The notes under the pieces were generated by a model. It had not been told where the DNA came from, did not search any database, and saw only the letters and a list, made by a program, of their open reading frames with translations. 21,883 nucleotides of DNA from Anaerolineales bacterium (GTDB lineage: Bacteria; Chloroflexota; Anaerolineae; Anaerolineales; E44-bin32): NCBI GenBank assembly GCA_030606845.1, contig JAUWFP010000013.1, positions 1 to 21,883 on the forward strand, in the 5' to 3' direction. A program made the translations under genes and the position numbers. Shown piece by piece: positions 7,745-15,805 of the stretch; position 1 is the stretch's first letter; every line of letters begins with the position of its first letter.

Positions 7745-8659
7745 ATGAAAACTTACGCCAACGTTATGGAATTGATTGGTAAGACTCCGCTGCTCAGGCT
7801 GGGACGTCTGGCGAAGAACAGACGGGTTTATGCAAAATGTGAGTTCATGAACCCTCTCAGTTTAAAGGACCGCGCAGTATTACAGATTATCGAGGACGCC
7901 GAAGCTGAGGGTCGACTAGAACCGGGAAGCACGTTAATCGAAGCGACGAGTGGCAATACAGGAATGGCCGTGGCATTTCTTGCGGCTATCAAAGGTTATA
8001 AGGCCATCCTGGTGATGTCGGAGATCCAGAGCCTGGAGCGAAGGAAGATCCTAACAGCGTTTGGAGCAGAGCTGATCCTGACTCCTGCTTCTGAAGGCAC
8101 CGCTGGAGCACGAAAAAAACTCAAAGAGATTATTGCCAGCCATCCTGAATACTTTTACGTTGGGCAGCATGTTAACGCTTCAAACCCTAAAGCACATTAC
8201 CAAACAACGGGTCCAGAAATTTGGGCGGACACCGATGGGCAGGTTGAAATTCTCGTTGCCGGTCTGGGGACAGGCGGGACGATTTGTGGGGCGGGGCGAT
8301 ACTTGAAGGAGAAAAACCCCGAGATTCAATTGGTAGCGGTAGAACCCGAAGAATCCCCCACTATTTCTCAGGGTGTTTTCAAGCCGCACCGCATGATGGG
8401 GACAGCGCCGGGTTTTGTGCCCGAAACGCTGGATCGAGAGATCATTGATGAAATCTTCTTAGTGAGCGAAGGTGATGCATTCGCGATGTGCCGAAGAATC
8501 GCTGCCGAGGAGGGACTCCTTGTGGGAATCTCATCAGGAGCGGCGGCGCATGCTGCATTAACGATCGCCGAGCGACCAGGGAATTCTAAGAAAATTATCG
8601 TAGCGATTTTTGCGGACACAGGACAAAGATATCTGAGCGTGGATGGTTTATTCAATTAG
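7745..8659 (+). CDS. Cysteine synthase, CysM-like PLP enzyme
   Basis: The 304-residue protein is a fold-type II PLP enzyme of the cysteine synthase / cystathionine beta-synthase family. It should make cysteine from an activated serine (O-acetyl- or O-phosphoserine) and a sulfur donor in the cytosol. PLP lysine is K41 in NPLSLKDRA, the substrate loop is ATSGNTG (67-73), the phosphate-binding loop is GTGGT (175-179), and the serine facing the pyridine nitrogen lies in GISSGAA (261-267). EATSGNTG, the ERR block (98-100) and HYQTTGPEIW (151-160) fit the CysK/CysM group, with EATSGNTG closer to CysM. The usual GGS before the PLP lysine is replaced by PLS. Length is normal. AAGGA at 7734-7738 lies six bases before the ATG. 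The sulfur donor and exact acceptor remain unproven. Confidence 0.9.
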   Translation: MKTYANVMELIGKTPLLRLGRLAKNRRVYAKCEFMNPLSLKDRAVLQIIEDAEAEGRLEPGSTLIEATSGNTGMAVAFLAAIKGYKAILVMSEIQSLERRKILTAFGAELILTPASEGTAGARKKLKEIIASHPEYFYVGQHVNASNPKAHYQTTGPEIWADTDGQVEILVAGLGTGGTICGAGRYLKEKNPEIQLVAVEPEESPTISQGVFKPHRMMGTAPGFVPETLDREIIDEIFLVSEGDAFAMCRRIAAEEGLLVGISSGAAAHAALTIAERPGNSKKIIVAIFADTGQRYLSVDGLFN

Positions 8660-8876
8660 AGCGTTGCGGGTTGATGGCATTTCCAGAAGCGGAAAAATCG
8701 AGTTCATTTGTTATACTTTTCCGGTTGAAGCGAGCTATGATCCTATGTATGTCGTCTTGTTGCGATTGGAGTTAATTTTCAAACGCTCTCGATTGATGGA
8801 TATTGGCGCCTTGGGAAGATGCTGTGGGAGATAATGGGCGCCCCTTCTATTCCACACTATCTCAAAGAGATTTAGT

Positions 8877-9548
8877 ATGACCATAAAGGCACTGATTTTT
8901 GACTTCGATGGATTGATTCTCGATACCGAGACGGCGATGTTTCGTTCGTGGGAGGAGATTTTCATCGAATATGGCATTACCGTTTCTCCAGTGGAATGGG
9001 CGAGCCTGCTTGGAAGTTCAACGGACCCTGCAGAGGCGTACGAAATTATCGAGAAACACATCGGTGAGCCAGTTGATCGCCAGTCGATTCGTACTCGCCG
9101 TATACAACGCGAATTGGAATTTCTAAAATCAGAAGAAGTTATGCCTGGCGTCCTTGATCTCATCGCCGAGGCAAAAGAGCGAAATTTGCGTCTTGGTGTC
9201 GCCTCAAGCTCAGACAGGAAGTGGGTCCTTGGGCATCTCACTAGATTGGGTTTGCACACCAATTTCGAAAGTATTCGCTGCGCCGACGATGTATCAAATA
9301 CCAAGCCATCTCCTGATCTATACCTGGCTGTGCTCCGTGACATGGGGCTCCAGGCCCATCAAGCGATTGCTTTTGAGGATTCATTGCATGGAGTGGAGGC
9401 TGTTAAGCGAGCCGGTATTTTCTGCGTAGCCGTGCCCAACACCGTAACGCGCCATTTGCCGATGCCGAAAGCCGATCTGACGGTGAACTCGTTATCGGAA
9501 ATGGAGCTTGAGGAGTACATTAAGAGAGCGCAAAGGGAACCGCAGTAA
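8877..9548 (+). CDS. HAD-superfamily phosphatase / beta-phosphoglucomutase-like
   Basis: The 223-residue cytosolic protein is a subclass I HAD hydrolase. Motif I is FDFDGLILDTE with nucleophile D9 and acid/base D11. The helical cap follows (about 17-80). Motif II is the serine in GVASSSDRKW. Motif III lysine is in NTKPSPDLY and motif IV is AFEDSLHGV. DGLILDTE and KPSPDLYL are typical of the beta-phosphoglucomutase / phosphoglycolate phosphatase-like group (GPH, YniC, YvdM types). The substrate is probably a phosphorylated sugar or small metabolite but cannot be fixed from sequence. Only a weak AAAGAGA precedes the ATG. The mscL gene begins 20 bp downstream, so the two are probably co-transcribed. 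Confidence 0.9.
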   Translation: MTIKALIFDFDGLILDTETAMFRSWEEIFIEYGITVSPVEWASLLGSSTDPAEAYEIIEKHIGEPVDRQSIRTRRIQRELEFLKSEEVMPGVLDLIAEAKERNLRLGVASSSDRKWVLGHLTRLGLHTNFESIRCADDVSNTKPSPDLYLAVLRDMGLQAHQAIAFEDSLHGVEAVKRAGIFCVAVPNTVTRHLPMPKADLTVNSLSEMELEEYIKRAQREPQ

Positions 9549-9568
9549 ACGATTGCAGGGAGCGGAAG

Positions 9569-10030
9569 GTGATCAAAGAATTTAAAGAGTTTGCGATGCG
9601 TGGAAACGTGCTCGACATGGCGGTGGGCGTCATTCTTGGGGCTTCCTTCGGGTCGGTTGTTAGCTCCCTAGTTAATGATGTCATCATGCCCCCGATTGGC
9701 CTCCTTCTAGGGAATGTCGACTTCTCAAACCTATTCATCGTCCTGCGCGATGGCGATGTTCCCGGCCCCTATCTCTCGATTGTAGATGCGCAATTAGCAG
9801 GAGCCGTTACACTTAATTATGGGCTTTTTATCAACACCATCATCACTTTCTTAATCGTTGCATTTGCCGTTTTTCTCCTCATCCGTAGTGTAAATAGAAT
9901 CCAAAGTGCTGAGGAAGAACCTCCATCTGAGCCCGCGACCAAGGCGTGCCCATTCTGTTTCATGGATATACCACTTGATGCAATCCGCTGTCCGCAATGC
10001 ACATCGAATCTTGACCGTGCTGCCATATAG
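9569..10030 (+). CDS. mscL: Large-conductance mechanosensitive channel with C-terminal zinc ribbon
   Basis: The N-terminal part is classic MscL. An amphipathic FKEFAMRGNVLDMAVGVILG leads into TM1 (about 14-45, with the tightly packed Gly/Ala pore lining), then a periplasmic loop (about 48-82) and TM2 (83-106). The channel opens under membrane tension and releases solutes during osmotic downshock. In place of the usual helical C-terminal bundle, residues 120-153 hold two CxxC pairs (C127/C130 and C141/C144) in CPFCFMDIP and RCPQC, a zinc-ribbon-like tail in the cytosol. The GTG start is supported by AGGGAG at 9557-9562, six bases upstream. It lies 20 bp after the HAD gene. Identification of the channel part is firm; the role of the metal-binding tail is unknown. 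Confidence 0.95.
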   Translation: MIKEFKEFAMRGNVLDMAVGVILGASFGSVVSSLVNDVIMPPIGLLLGNVDFSNLFIVLRDGDVPGPYLSIVDAQLAGAVTLNYGLFINTIITFLIVAFAVFLLIRSVNRIQSAEEEPPSEPATKACPFCFMDIPLDAIRCPQCTSNLDRAAI

Positions 10031-10071
10031 CGTTGGCGATTAGGCACCAATATTAAAATTGGAGAAAGCGA

Positions 10072-10782
10072 ATGGAGAAACAAACGGAAGGAATCAAGGG
10101 GATTGGTTGGAGGATGGTGGTCCGGTTCCTAATCTATGTTGTTCTTTTACCGTTTGTTTTGTTTATCGCTGCGGGCCGTTTTGATTGGACTATGGCCTGG
10201 ATTTATATTGGGATCCATATCGCTTTCACGCTTATTAGCCGACTCATTGTTTTCCGTTTGAGTCCGGAAACTCTCGTCGAGCGTGGCCGTGCTATGCAAG
10301 CTGAGGATGAGGCTGCGGGCGACCGTTTCATGGTTGTGATCGTTGGTTTGTTAGGCCCATTGGCTATCTGGACGATCGCTGGTCTCGATGACCGCTTTGG
10401 CTGGTCACCAGATCTGTCTTTCCTGACCCTAGGGATTGCATTGCTAGGTGTCGTACTTGGCTATGTTCTTGGGACATGGGCGATGGTTACCAATGCGTTT
10501 TTCTCATCCGTTGCCCGAATCCAGGAGGATCGTGATCAATCGGTCATTACGGGTGGTCCTTATCGCATCGTTCGGCACCCGGCGTATGCGGGAGGGGTCG
10601 TTAGTTCCATTGCTATACCCTTGATGCTTGGCTCATATTGGGCGCTCATCCCTGCGGGAATCGCGCTGATATTTCTGGTCATCCGCACGAAGAACGAGGA
10701 TAAAATGCTGATGGAGGAACTTCCGGGATATGCGGACTACGCGCTGCAAACACGGTACCGTCTTGTGCCTGGCATCTGGTAG
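10072..10782 (+). CDS. ICMT-like integral membrane methyltransferase (copy 2)
   Basis: The 236-residue protein has hydrophobic segments near 14-34, 39-62, 86-103, 116-140 and 174-205. The signature GGPYRIVRHPAY lies at 161-172, followed by a hydrophobic hairpin, the acidic NEDKMLMEE (208-216) and a Tyr-rich end, matching the SAM-binding C-terminal half of isoprenylcysteine carboxyl methyltransferase-like proteins. It is the longest of the four copies in the window, with an extra N-terminal membrane segment and a longer first loop (about 63-85). The methyl acceptor is unknown. Start: GGAG at 10061-10064, seven bases before the ATG. It follows mscL by about 40 bp and may be in the same transcript; the gap to the next gene is about 90 bp. 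Confidence 0.88.
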   Translation: MEKQTEGIKGIGWRMVVRFLIYVVLLPFVLFIAAGRFDWTMAWIYIGIHIAFTLISRLIVFRLSPETLVERGRAMQAEDEAAGDRFMVVIVGLLGPLAIWTIAGLDDRFGWSPDLSFLTLGIALLGVVLGYVLGTWAMVTNAFFSSVARIQEDRDQSVITGGPYRIVRHPAYAGGVVSSIAIPLMLGSYWALIPAGIALIFLVIRTKNEDKMLMEELPGYADYALQTRYRLVPGIW

Positions 10783-10875
10783 GCGTGAAAGCAGAAATTT
10801 ACCCTGACTGAGAATGTCGTAACAACAGGCGGATGAGTTGTCTGAGAGGTAAATCCATTGAAGGAAAAGTTTCAA

Positions 10876-11343
10876 ATGCGAACCTACCAAGGCCTGGGTG
10901 AAGTCTGGGAAGACTTTCGCTACATCATCAATCATCGGCCCATCATAAGAAGGGCGATGAGGGAGCTACTATCACCTGCCTTCCGCGAACGGCTGATGCT
11001 GGTTGTTACAGAAGTGAATGGGTGCCGGTATTGTCGGACATTCCACGCGAGTGAAGCGCTTAAGGAAGGTATTACAGACACCGAACTCGCCGAGTTGCTG
11101 GCTGGTCAGATACCCTCAGATGCTCCCAAAGATGAGATACCGGCATTGATCTATGCTCGCTACTGGGCTGAGAGCGATGCGCAGCCTGCCCCTGAAAATG
11201 TTCAAGAACTCATAGATGTCTATGGTGAGGAGAAGGCCACAGCCATCCATATTGTTCTGCGCATGATTCGCATGGGAAACCTCATGGGTAACACGACCGA
11301 TTACATACTCTACTGTTTGACATTCGGTAGGGCTGGTGTGTAG
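10876..11343 (+). CDS. AhpD/carboxymuconolactone decarboxylase-like protein
   Basis: The 155-residue helical protein carries the AhpD-type motif CxxCx3H (C50, C53, H57) in VNGCRYCRTFHASEAL, followed by the acidic TDTELAELL region. In AhpD this motif performs thiol-based peroxide reduction through a relay; other family members with the same fold are decarboxylases or unknown. A redox role in the cytosol is the best reading because both cysteines and the histidine are present. I chose ATG 10876, with AAGGAA at 10861-10866 nine bases upstream. A TTG at 10858 in the same frame also has GAGAGG before it and would add six residues. The next gene starts 14 bp downstream, so these two are probably co-translated. 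Confidence 0.88.
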   Translation: MRTYQGLGEVWEDFRYIINHRPIIRRAMRELLSPAFRERLMLVVTEVNGCRYCRTFHASEALKEGITDTELAELLAGQIPSDAPKDEIPALIYARYWAESDAQPAPENVQELIDVYGEEKATAIHIVLRMIRMGNLMGNTTDYILYCLTFGRAGV

Positions 11344-11356
11344 AGAGAGATGATTG

Positions 11357-11830
11357 ATGGGTGAAGAACCAGCGGTAAGGGATTACTGGCGAACCTACCT
11401 TGATTCTCTTCAACCTGAACCGCCATCAAAGGATTTGGAGTATACGGCCTGGGCATTCGGGAACACATCTGAAATGGCGGATAATTTGGGGGATCTGGTC
11501 AAGCGGGGGGTGAAGATTGCGACGGCTTCACTTGCCTGGGCTTACCAAGCGGATGGGGAGCCGTACCCTGACGTCGGCGAACTTAGCATCATCCTGGACG
11601 GCCGGGGTGATCCAATGTGCATCATTGAAACAACGGATGTCGAAGTACTTGCCTTTAACGCTGTAGATGAAAAACACGCCTACGAGGAGGGTGAGGGGGA
11701 TCGCAGCCTGGATTATTGGCGAGAGGTCCATTGGGCTTTCTTTGCCGAGGAGTGTAAATCCATCGGCAGAGAACCCACGGAGGATATGCCCGTAGTTTGC
11801 GAACGGTTCCGGTTGATTTACTCGAAATGA
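11357..11830 (+). CDS. ASCH-domain protein
   Basis: The 157-residue protein matches the ASCH domain. It has a Trp-rich N-terminus with TAWAFGNTSEMAD, the LV..G.K.ATASLAW block (about residues 47-61), PDVGELSIILDGRGDPMCIIETT in the middle, and EGEGDRSLDYWREVHWAFF near the C-terminus with its conserved Glu, Trp and His. ASCH domains share a beta-barrel related to PUA domains and are linked to RNA binding; the bacterial YqfB group cleaves N4-acetylcytidine. Which of these applies is not decided. ATG 11357 is preferred over the TTG directly before it. A purine-rich AGAGAGAGA precedes both. It follows the AhpD-like gene by 13 bp and is probably in the same operon. Confidence 0.88.
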   Translation: MGEEPAVRDYWRTYLDSLQPEPPSKDLEYTAWAFGNTSEMADNLGDLVKRGVKIATASLAWAYQADGEPYPDVGELSIILDGRGDPMCIIETTDVEVLAFNAVDEKHAYEEGEGDRSLDYWREVHWAFFAEECKSIGREPTEDMPVVCERFRLIYSK

Positions 11831-11935
11831 GTGGATCGAAACCACGTTTACCCCTGGATTTTAGTGGAATAATCCAGAGCCCTTCGCGATAATCACTGCG
11901 CAGAAGAACCTTCCCAGCCTTGGAGTTTATGAACC

Positions 11936-12547
11936 ATGGACCAAGAGATCATCTTCAGAATATTGTTCATCCTGAGCGGCGTCGCCATGTTTGCAATCAG
12001 GATCTATTACCAATCGAAAGTAAGGGGTGATTTGCGTCGAAGTGAAATGCGAGATAGCGGTCCACGCTTGATACCCGGGAGCATCGCTGCACTTGTTACG
12101 CTCATCTTCAGCGCGGAATACATCTTCTTCCCGGGTACCTTTTCGTGGGCGTATTCAATACAATTTCCGACATGGTTGAGGTACTTTGGAGTGGTTCTGT
12201 TAATTGCGGGCATTTCGCTGCTCTGGCTCGCACATCATCACCTGGGAAAGAGCTTTCACTCTTTCGTTCTCCTAAAAGAGGATCAAGGGCTCGTGGAGAG
12301 TGGCCCTTATCGCTTCATCCGCCACCCAATCTACACGGCTTACTTCATGAATTATGTTGGCGGGGGTTTGCTCGCTTCAAATTGGGTGTTGACCTTCGTT
12401 CCTGTAGTATTTTTCGGGCTGTTTATCGCCTTGAGGATAGATGGGGAGGAAAAGGTTATGGTTGAAAAATTCGGAGACAAGTATGTACACTATATGAAGC
12501 ATACAGGGAGATTTCTTCCAAGAATCAATTTTATTTCCCAAAGGTGA
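11936..12547 (+). CDS. ICMT-like integral membrane methyltransferase (copy 3)
   Basis: The 203-residue protein has membrane segments near 5-25, 47-65, 80-100, 135-150 and 150-168. The signature GPYRFIRHPIY lies at 123-133, and GEEKVMVEKFGDKYVHYMKHTGR closes the family core with acidic E171/E172 and Tyr residues. The upstream HLGKSF (102-107) is also typical of the ICMT-like group. The methyl acceptor is unknown. GGAG at 11922-11925 is about ten bases before the ATG, an acceptable but long spacing. A 7-bp hairpin (CTGGATT 11854-11860, AATCCAG 11871-11877) without a T-run lies upstream, between this gene and the ASCH gene. Another family member follows only 32 bp downstream. Confidence 0.88.
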   Translation: MDQEIIFRILFILSGVAMFAIRIYYQSKVRGDLRRSEMRDSGPRLIPGSIAALVTLIFSAEYIFFPGTFSWAYSIQFPTWLRYFGVVLLIAGISLLWLAHHHLGKSFHSFVLLKEDQGLVESGPYRFIRHPIYTAYFMNYVGGGLLASNWVLTFVPVVFFGLFIALRIDGEEKVMVEKFGDKYVHYMKHTGRFLPRINFISQR

Positions 12548-12579
12548 TGAATCCATTTACATCCCGAGGAGATAAGGCA

Positions 12580-13116
12580 ATGAAACGTTTCACGAAATGG
12601 GCTGAGCACGAATTCGGTTTGGGCGAGAGAGTGATCGCGACCCTCCTGGCGGGGGTCGTTTTTGTCCTGTTGATCCCCTTTGTCATTCTCAAGGGGTCTA
12701 CCGCCATTGATCGCTGGCTGAATATCTCGCGATTCGACTTCGGCTTGATAAATCTCGTGGTTGGTGGAGCCATGGCGCTCATCGGGTGGCTGTTCGCAAT
12801 GTGGTCGATCGTCGATCAGCTCACGCGTGGCCGGGGTACGCCGCTGCCGGTTATGGCGACGCAGACATTGCTAATCACCGGGCCATTCGCCTACTGCCGA
12901 AACCCGATGAGTTTCGGGACGATCGTTCTTTATTCCGGTCTAGCGATCTGGACTGGTTCCTGGTCTGCGATCGTTTTGGTGACGAGCTTCGCGGCTGTGC
13001 TTATTGCTTACCTTAAATATATCGAAGAGAAAGAACTCGAAGCGAGATTTGGACAGTCGTACATGGAGTATAAGAAGACAACGCCGTTCATCATTCCTTC
13101 AATGTCGAAGAAGTAA
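12580..13116 (+). CDS. PEMT/ICMT-like integral membrane methyltransferase (copy 4)
   Basis: The 178-residue protein has hydrophobic segments near 17-37, 55-76, 112-127 and 127-145. The signature is GPFAYCRNPMSFG at 101-113, with the acidic E149/E150, ARFGQSYMEYKK and a final PFIIP, as in small methyltransferase-family membrane proteins. It is more distant from copy 3 than tandem duplication would suggest: the signature reads RNP rather than RHP, and the N-terminus differs. Start choice: AGGAGA at 12567-12572 lies seven bases before ATG 12580. The longer frame from GTG 12544 or ATG 12547 would overlap the previous gene but lacks its own site. It is probably co-transcribed with copy 3. Confidence 0.87.
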   Translation: MKRFTKWAEHEFGLGERVIATLLAGVVFVLLIPFVILKGSTAIDRWLNISRFDFGLINLVVGGAMALIGWLFAMWSIVDQLTRGRGTPLPVMATQTLLITGPFAYCRNPMSFGTIVLYSGLAIWTGSWSAIVLVTSFAAVLIAYLKYIEEKELEARFGQSYMEYKKTTPFIIPSMSKK

Positions 13117-13217
13117 CCGTCACCGCTGAGCATCTCTTACTATCGAAGTTGGGATCGCATGAGCTTAAGTTGAGTGGCGGTCAGGTTGGGTAAATAGTTT
13201 TTACAGGATGAGTGCAG

Positions 13218-13805
13218 ATGGACAAAGAGCGTTTCGATCAGCAGATTCAATTTATCCTAGAAATTGACAAACTTAAATCGGTCATCCGCCAGTCGTACTT
13301 GCTCGATGGAAGCCGGCAGGAGAACTCCGCTGAACACAGTTGGCATGTCGCCCTGATGGGATTGCTCCTCGCAGAATACGCAGAGCAGCCTGTCGACTTG
13401 CTGCGCACAATGAAGATGCTTCTGATTCATGACATTATCGAGATCGATGCGGGTGACACCTACTGCTATGATGAAGCTGGTGTGAAGGATCAATCCAGCC
13501 GCGAGAATGCGGCCGCTGAGCGTCTCTTTGGTCTGCTGCCAGAGGATCAAATGGAGGAGTTTCGTGAGCTATGGGCTGAGTTCGAGGAGCGAAGCACAGC
13601 CGAGGCGAAATTCGCAGCAACGATCGATAGACTCATGCCCTTGCTCCATAACTTTCATACAGAGGGGCGATCGTGGCGTGAACATGGCATAAGGGTGAAC
13701 CAGGTGAGCTCCCGCAATGAAGTTATGAAGGAAGGGGCACGCCCACTTTGGGAGTTTGCGATGTCGCTCATCGACGACGCCGTTGAGAGGGGATACTTAG
13801 ATTGA
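13218..13805 (+). CDS. HD-domain 5'-deoxynucleotidase-like (YfbR/HDDC2)
   Basis: The 195-residue cytosolic protein is an HD-domain phosphohydrolase. NSAEHSWHVALM supplies H40, LLIHDIIEIDAGDT supplies the HD pair H71/D72 plus E75, and ATIDRLMPL supplies D137. The set H...HD...D with the extra glutamate matches the metal ligands and catalytic acid of YfbR, which removes phosphate from deoxynucleoside 5'-monophosphates; human HDDC2 is in the same family. A nucleotide-pool role is therefore likely. I chose ATG 13218 because AGGA (13205-13208) lies nine bases upstream; a GTG at 13212 is in frame but only three bases from that site. It converges with the sensor kinase gene. Confidence 0.88.
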   Translation: MDKERFDQQIQFILEIDKLKSVIRQSYLLDGSRQENSAEHSWHVALMGLLLAEYAEQPVDLLRTMKMLLIHDIIEIDAGDTYCYDEAGVKDQSSRENAAAERLFGLLPEDQMEEFRELWAEFEERSTAEAKFAATIDRLMPLLHNFHTEGRSWREHGIRVNQVSSRNEVMKEGARPLWEFAMSLIDDAVERGYLD

Positions 13806-13900
13806 ACGGCATCACCCGAGCATATAAGCTCGCTCGAATATGCGTGTAGCCATATATGGCAGACCAAAATTCATGGCACAGGATCGAAGTTGAAGAGGAT

Positions 13901-13930
13901 GTGGCCCAAATAGAGAGCGATTTGGGCCAC
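13901..13930. terminator. Bidirectional terminator hairpin between convergent genes
   Basis: A perfect 11-bp stem (GTGGCCCAAAT pairing with ATTTGGGCCAC) encloses an eight-base loop. It lies 95 bp past the HD-domain gene on the + strand and 18 bp past the sensor kinase gene on the - strand. The + side is followed by CCTTGTTATT, a weak T-rich run, and the - side by ATCCTCTTC. The stem is strong, while the T-tracts are modest. Confidence 0.65.
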
Positions 13931-13948
13931 CCTTGTTATTCACAATAT

Positions 13949-15091
13949 TCAGACTGGCAGCAAAATCGTGATCTGCGTCCCTTGATCAGGATCGCTTTCG
14001 GCGCTGATCTCACCCCCATGGGCTTCCACCAGTTTCTTGGCGATAGCCAGCCCCAGACCGCTTCCTCCAGAATCAGCCGATTTGTAGAAGCGCTCGAAGA
14101 TGTGGGGTAGGTCTTGAGAGTCGATCCCGGAGCCGGTATCGCTGACGACGATCCGGACTCGATCGGTCCCATCCTGCTCAATCTTAACCTCGATCGTTTC
14201 GCCGGAAGGTGTATAGCGCAGTGCGTTTGCGATGAGATTGGTCAGCACCTCCCGAAATCGCAACGGATCGACGTTGATGGGGGGAATACCATCCGCGGCG
14301 GTCAGGTTAAGGGTAATTCCTGCCGCCTCAATTTGGGGGCGATAGGCGGCAAGTGTCTCGCTGGTCAGCAGCGCCAGATCTGTGGCTTCTCTATGCAGTT
14401 GGAGTGCTCCGCTCTCAGCCAACCCAAGTGTACGTAAATCTTCGATCAAACTAGAAAGCTGTCTTGTTTCCTCGAGCAGCGCTCTCAAATGAGCGTCATC
14501 TCGTTCGTATACGCCGTCAATAATGCCTTCTATGTTTCCCTGGATGACGGTTATGGGCGTTCGCAGCTCATGGGTGAGATCAGCCATAAGCTCATTGCGC
14601 TGGTTTGCTTGCAGCTCAAGTTGGCGAACCATGGCGTTGAAGGATGACACAAGGGCAATAATCTCAGGGGATCCACGCTCCGGTATTCTCACCGAGTAGT
14701 CGCCTTCAGCAACGCTATCGGAGGCTTCCAGCAGATCATCAATGGGGGAAATCACGCGTCGGATTGTTCGACCCATTTGAAAGACCACGGCGGTGACAAG
14801 AATGCCCACGCCGATGAATATGGGCAGAGCGCCCGTTTTGTGCAGGTCGATCCCTGGCGACAGTCTCGTGAGTAAATAAACGCTTCCCGAACAGGTGACA
14901 GTGGCGATTACTAAAGTGAGGAGCGCTCCAAGGGCAAGGCGCGGGAACAATTTATGGCGGTTTTTTCGCCAGAGAGGTGGATCCGGTGGCCAGGATTCGT
15001 CCTCAGGCCACCAGTGTGGGGGTGGGCGTTTGGAATGGCGCTCGCGCGCCTTTGCCCAGAAACGATGCGTAGGGTGGTCGCTATGTTTCAT
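13949..15091 (-). CDS. Sensor histidine kinase (HAMP-HisKA-HATPase)
   Basis: The 380-residue membrane kinase has an unusual cytosolic N-terminus of about 48 residues rich in Trp, Pro, Arg and His (PPPHWWPEDESWPPDPP). TM1 follows (about 49-75), an outside loop of only about 12 residues, TM2 (88-106), HAMP (107-159), and HisKA with the phospho-acceptor H174 in LTHELRTP. The ATP-binding domain has N289 in the N-box, DTGSGI (318-323) and GGSGLGLAIAKK. With so small an outer loop it may sense the membrane or a partner protein. The longest frame begins at 15232, but that part lies deep inside the regulator gene. ATG 15091 overlaps the regulator stop by 11 bp, a coupled arrangement. It lacks its own Shine-Dalgarno sequence. 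Confidence 0.93.
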   Translation of the reverse strand: MKHSDHPTHRFWAKARERHSKRPPPHWWPEDESWPPDPPLWRKNRHKLFPRLALGALLTLVIATVTCSGSVYLLTRLSPGIDLHKTGALPIFIGVGILVTAVVFQMGRTIRRVISPIDDLLEASDSVAEGDYSVRIPERGSPEIIALVSSFNAMVRQLELQANQRNELMADLTHELRTPITVIQGNIEGIIDGVYERDDAHLRALLEETRQLSSLIEDLRTLGLAESGALQLHREATDLALLTSETLAAYRPQIEAAGITLNLTAADGIPPINVDPLRFREVLTNLIANALRYTPSGETIEVKIEQDGTDRVRIVVSDTGSGIDSQDLPHIFERFYKSADSGGSGLGLAIAKKLVEAHGGEISAESDPDQGTQITILLPV

Positions 15092-15764
15092 CGCTAAATC
15101 GGTATCCCACACCGTAAACTGTTTGGATGTAGCGCGGCTCATGAGGGACAGGTTCGAGCTTGCGGCGGATATTCTTAATGTGTGCGTCGATCGCCCGCTC
15201 GTAAGATTCGATGGCAACACCGTGAACGGCATTGAGAAGTTGGGAACGGGTGAAGATTCGTCCAGGTTGGCTGGCGAGGGCCTGTAGAAGCTGGAACTCC
15301 GTTGCTGTTAGTTCGATCTCCTCATCGCCAACAGTGACCTGCATGCGGGGCAAATCCAGAGTGACATCCCCCACCCGGATAACTTCTCGTTCTTCCTGAG
15401 CCAGCTCTGATCTTCGTAGAACAGATCGAACCCTGGCAACGAGTTCCTTGGGGCTGAAGGGTTTGGTGATGTAATCGTCAGCGCCGAGCTCCAGCCCGAC
15501 AAGTTTATCAGTTTCCTCGTCGCGTGCGGTGAGCATGATGATCGGGAGGTTCGATGTCTTGCGGATCGATCGACAGACATCCAAACCATCCATGCCAGGA
15601 AGCCCGAGGTCCAACACAACAAGGTCCGGCTTCTCGATTTGGATAACAGCCAGGGCGCGTTCCCCGTCGCCAGCGCTTATCACCGAAAACCCAGCGTTCT
15701 CCAGGTAATCCTGGGTAAGCTGGATGATCTTCGGTTCGTCGTCAACCACCAGGATCTTCTTCAA
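15081..15764 (-). CDS. OmpR/PhoB-family response regulator
   Basis: The 227-residue regulator has a receiver domain (1-118) with acidic pair D8/D9, phospho-acceptor D52, T79 and K101. It also has a winged-helix DNA-binding domain (about 128-225) ending in the typical RYIQTVYGVGYRF. It should be phosphorylated by the kinase encoded just downstream and bind DNA as a dimer on direct repeats. Start: TTG 15764, with GGAGG (15773-15777) eight bases upstream, gives MKKILVVDDE and the usual length. A GTG at 15803 would add 13 residues and has no such site. It overlaps the kinase gene by 11 bp. The membrane-protein gene of the same locus ends 136 bp upstream with a hairpin between. Confidence 0.94.
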   Translation of the reverse strand: MKKILVVDDEPKIIQLTQDYLENAGFSVISAGDGERALAVIQIEKPDLVVLDLGLPGMDGLDVCRSIRKTSNLPIIMLTARDEETDKLVGLELGADDYITKPFSPKELVARVRSVLRRSELAQEEREVIRVGDVTLDLPRMQVTVGDEEIELTATEFQLLQALASQPGRIFTRSQLLNAVHGVAIESYERAIDAHIKNIRRKLEPVPHEPRYIQTVYGVGYRFSDET

Positions 15765-15805
15765 CCAGGGGACCTCCAAATGCGGGAGTCGTTGCGGATG
15801 CACTT

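Noticed and set aside
12544..12579. Extended start of the fourth methyltransferase-like gene with a 4-bp overlap
   Set aside because: AGGAGA at 12567-12572 lies inside this extension and serves ATG 12580, and the extra residues are hydrophilic and unlike the family N-terminus.
13856..14110. 84-codon + strand frame over the kinase end
   Set aside because: It is antisense to the conserved ATP-binding domain of the kinase and spans the terminator hairpin.
15092..15232. N-terminal extension of the sensor kinase
   Set aside because: It would lie wholly within the DNA-binding domain of the response regulator in another frame; ATG 15091 gives the normal coupled overlap.
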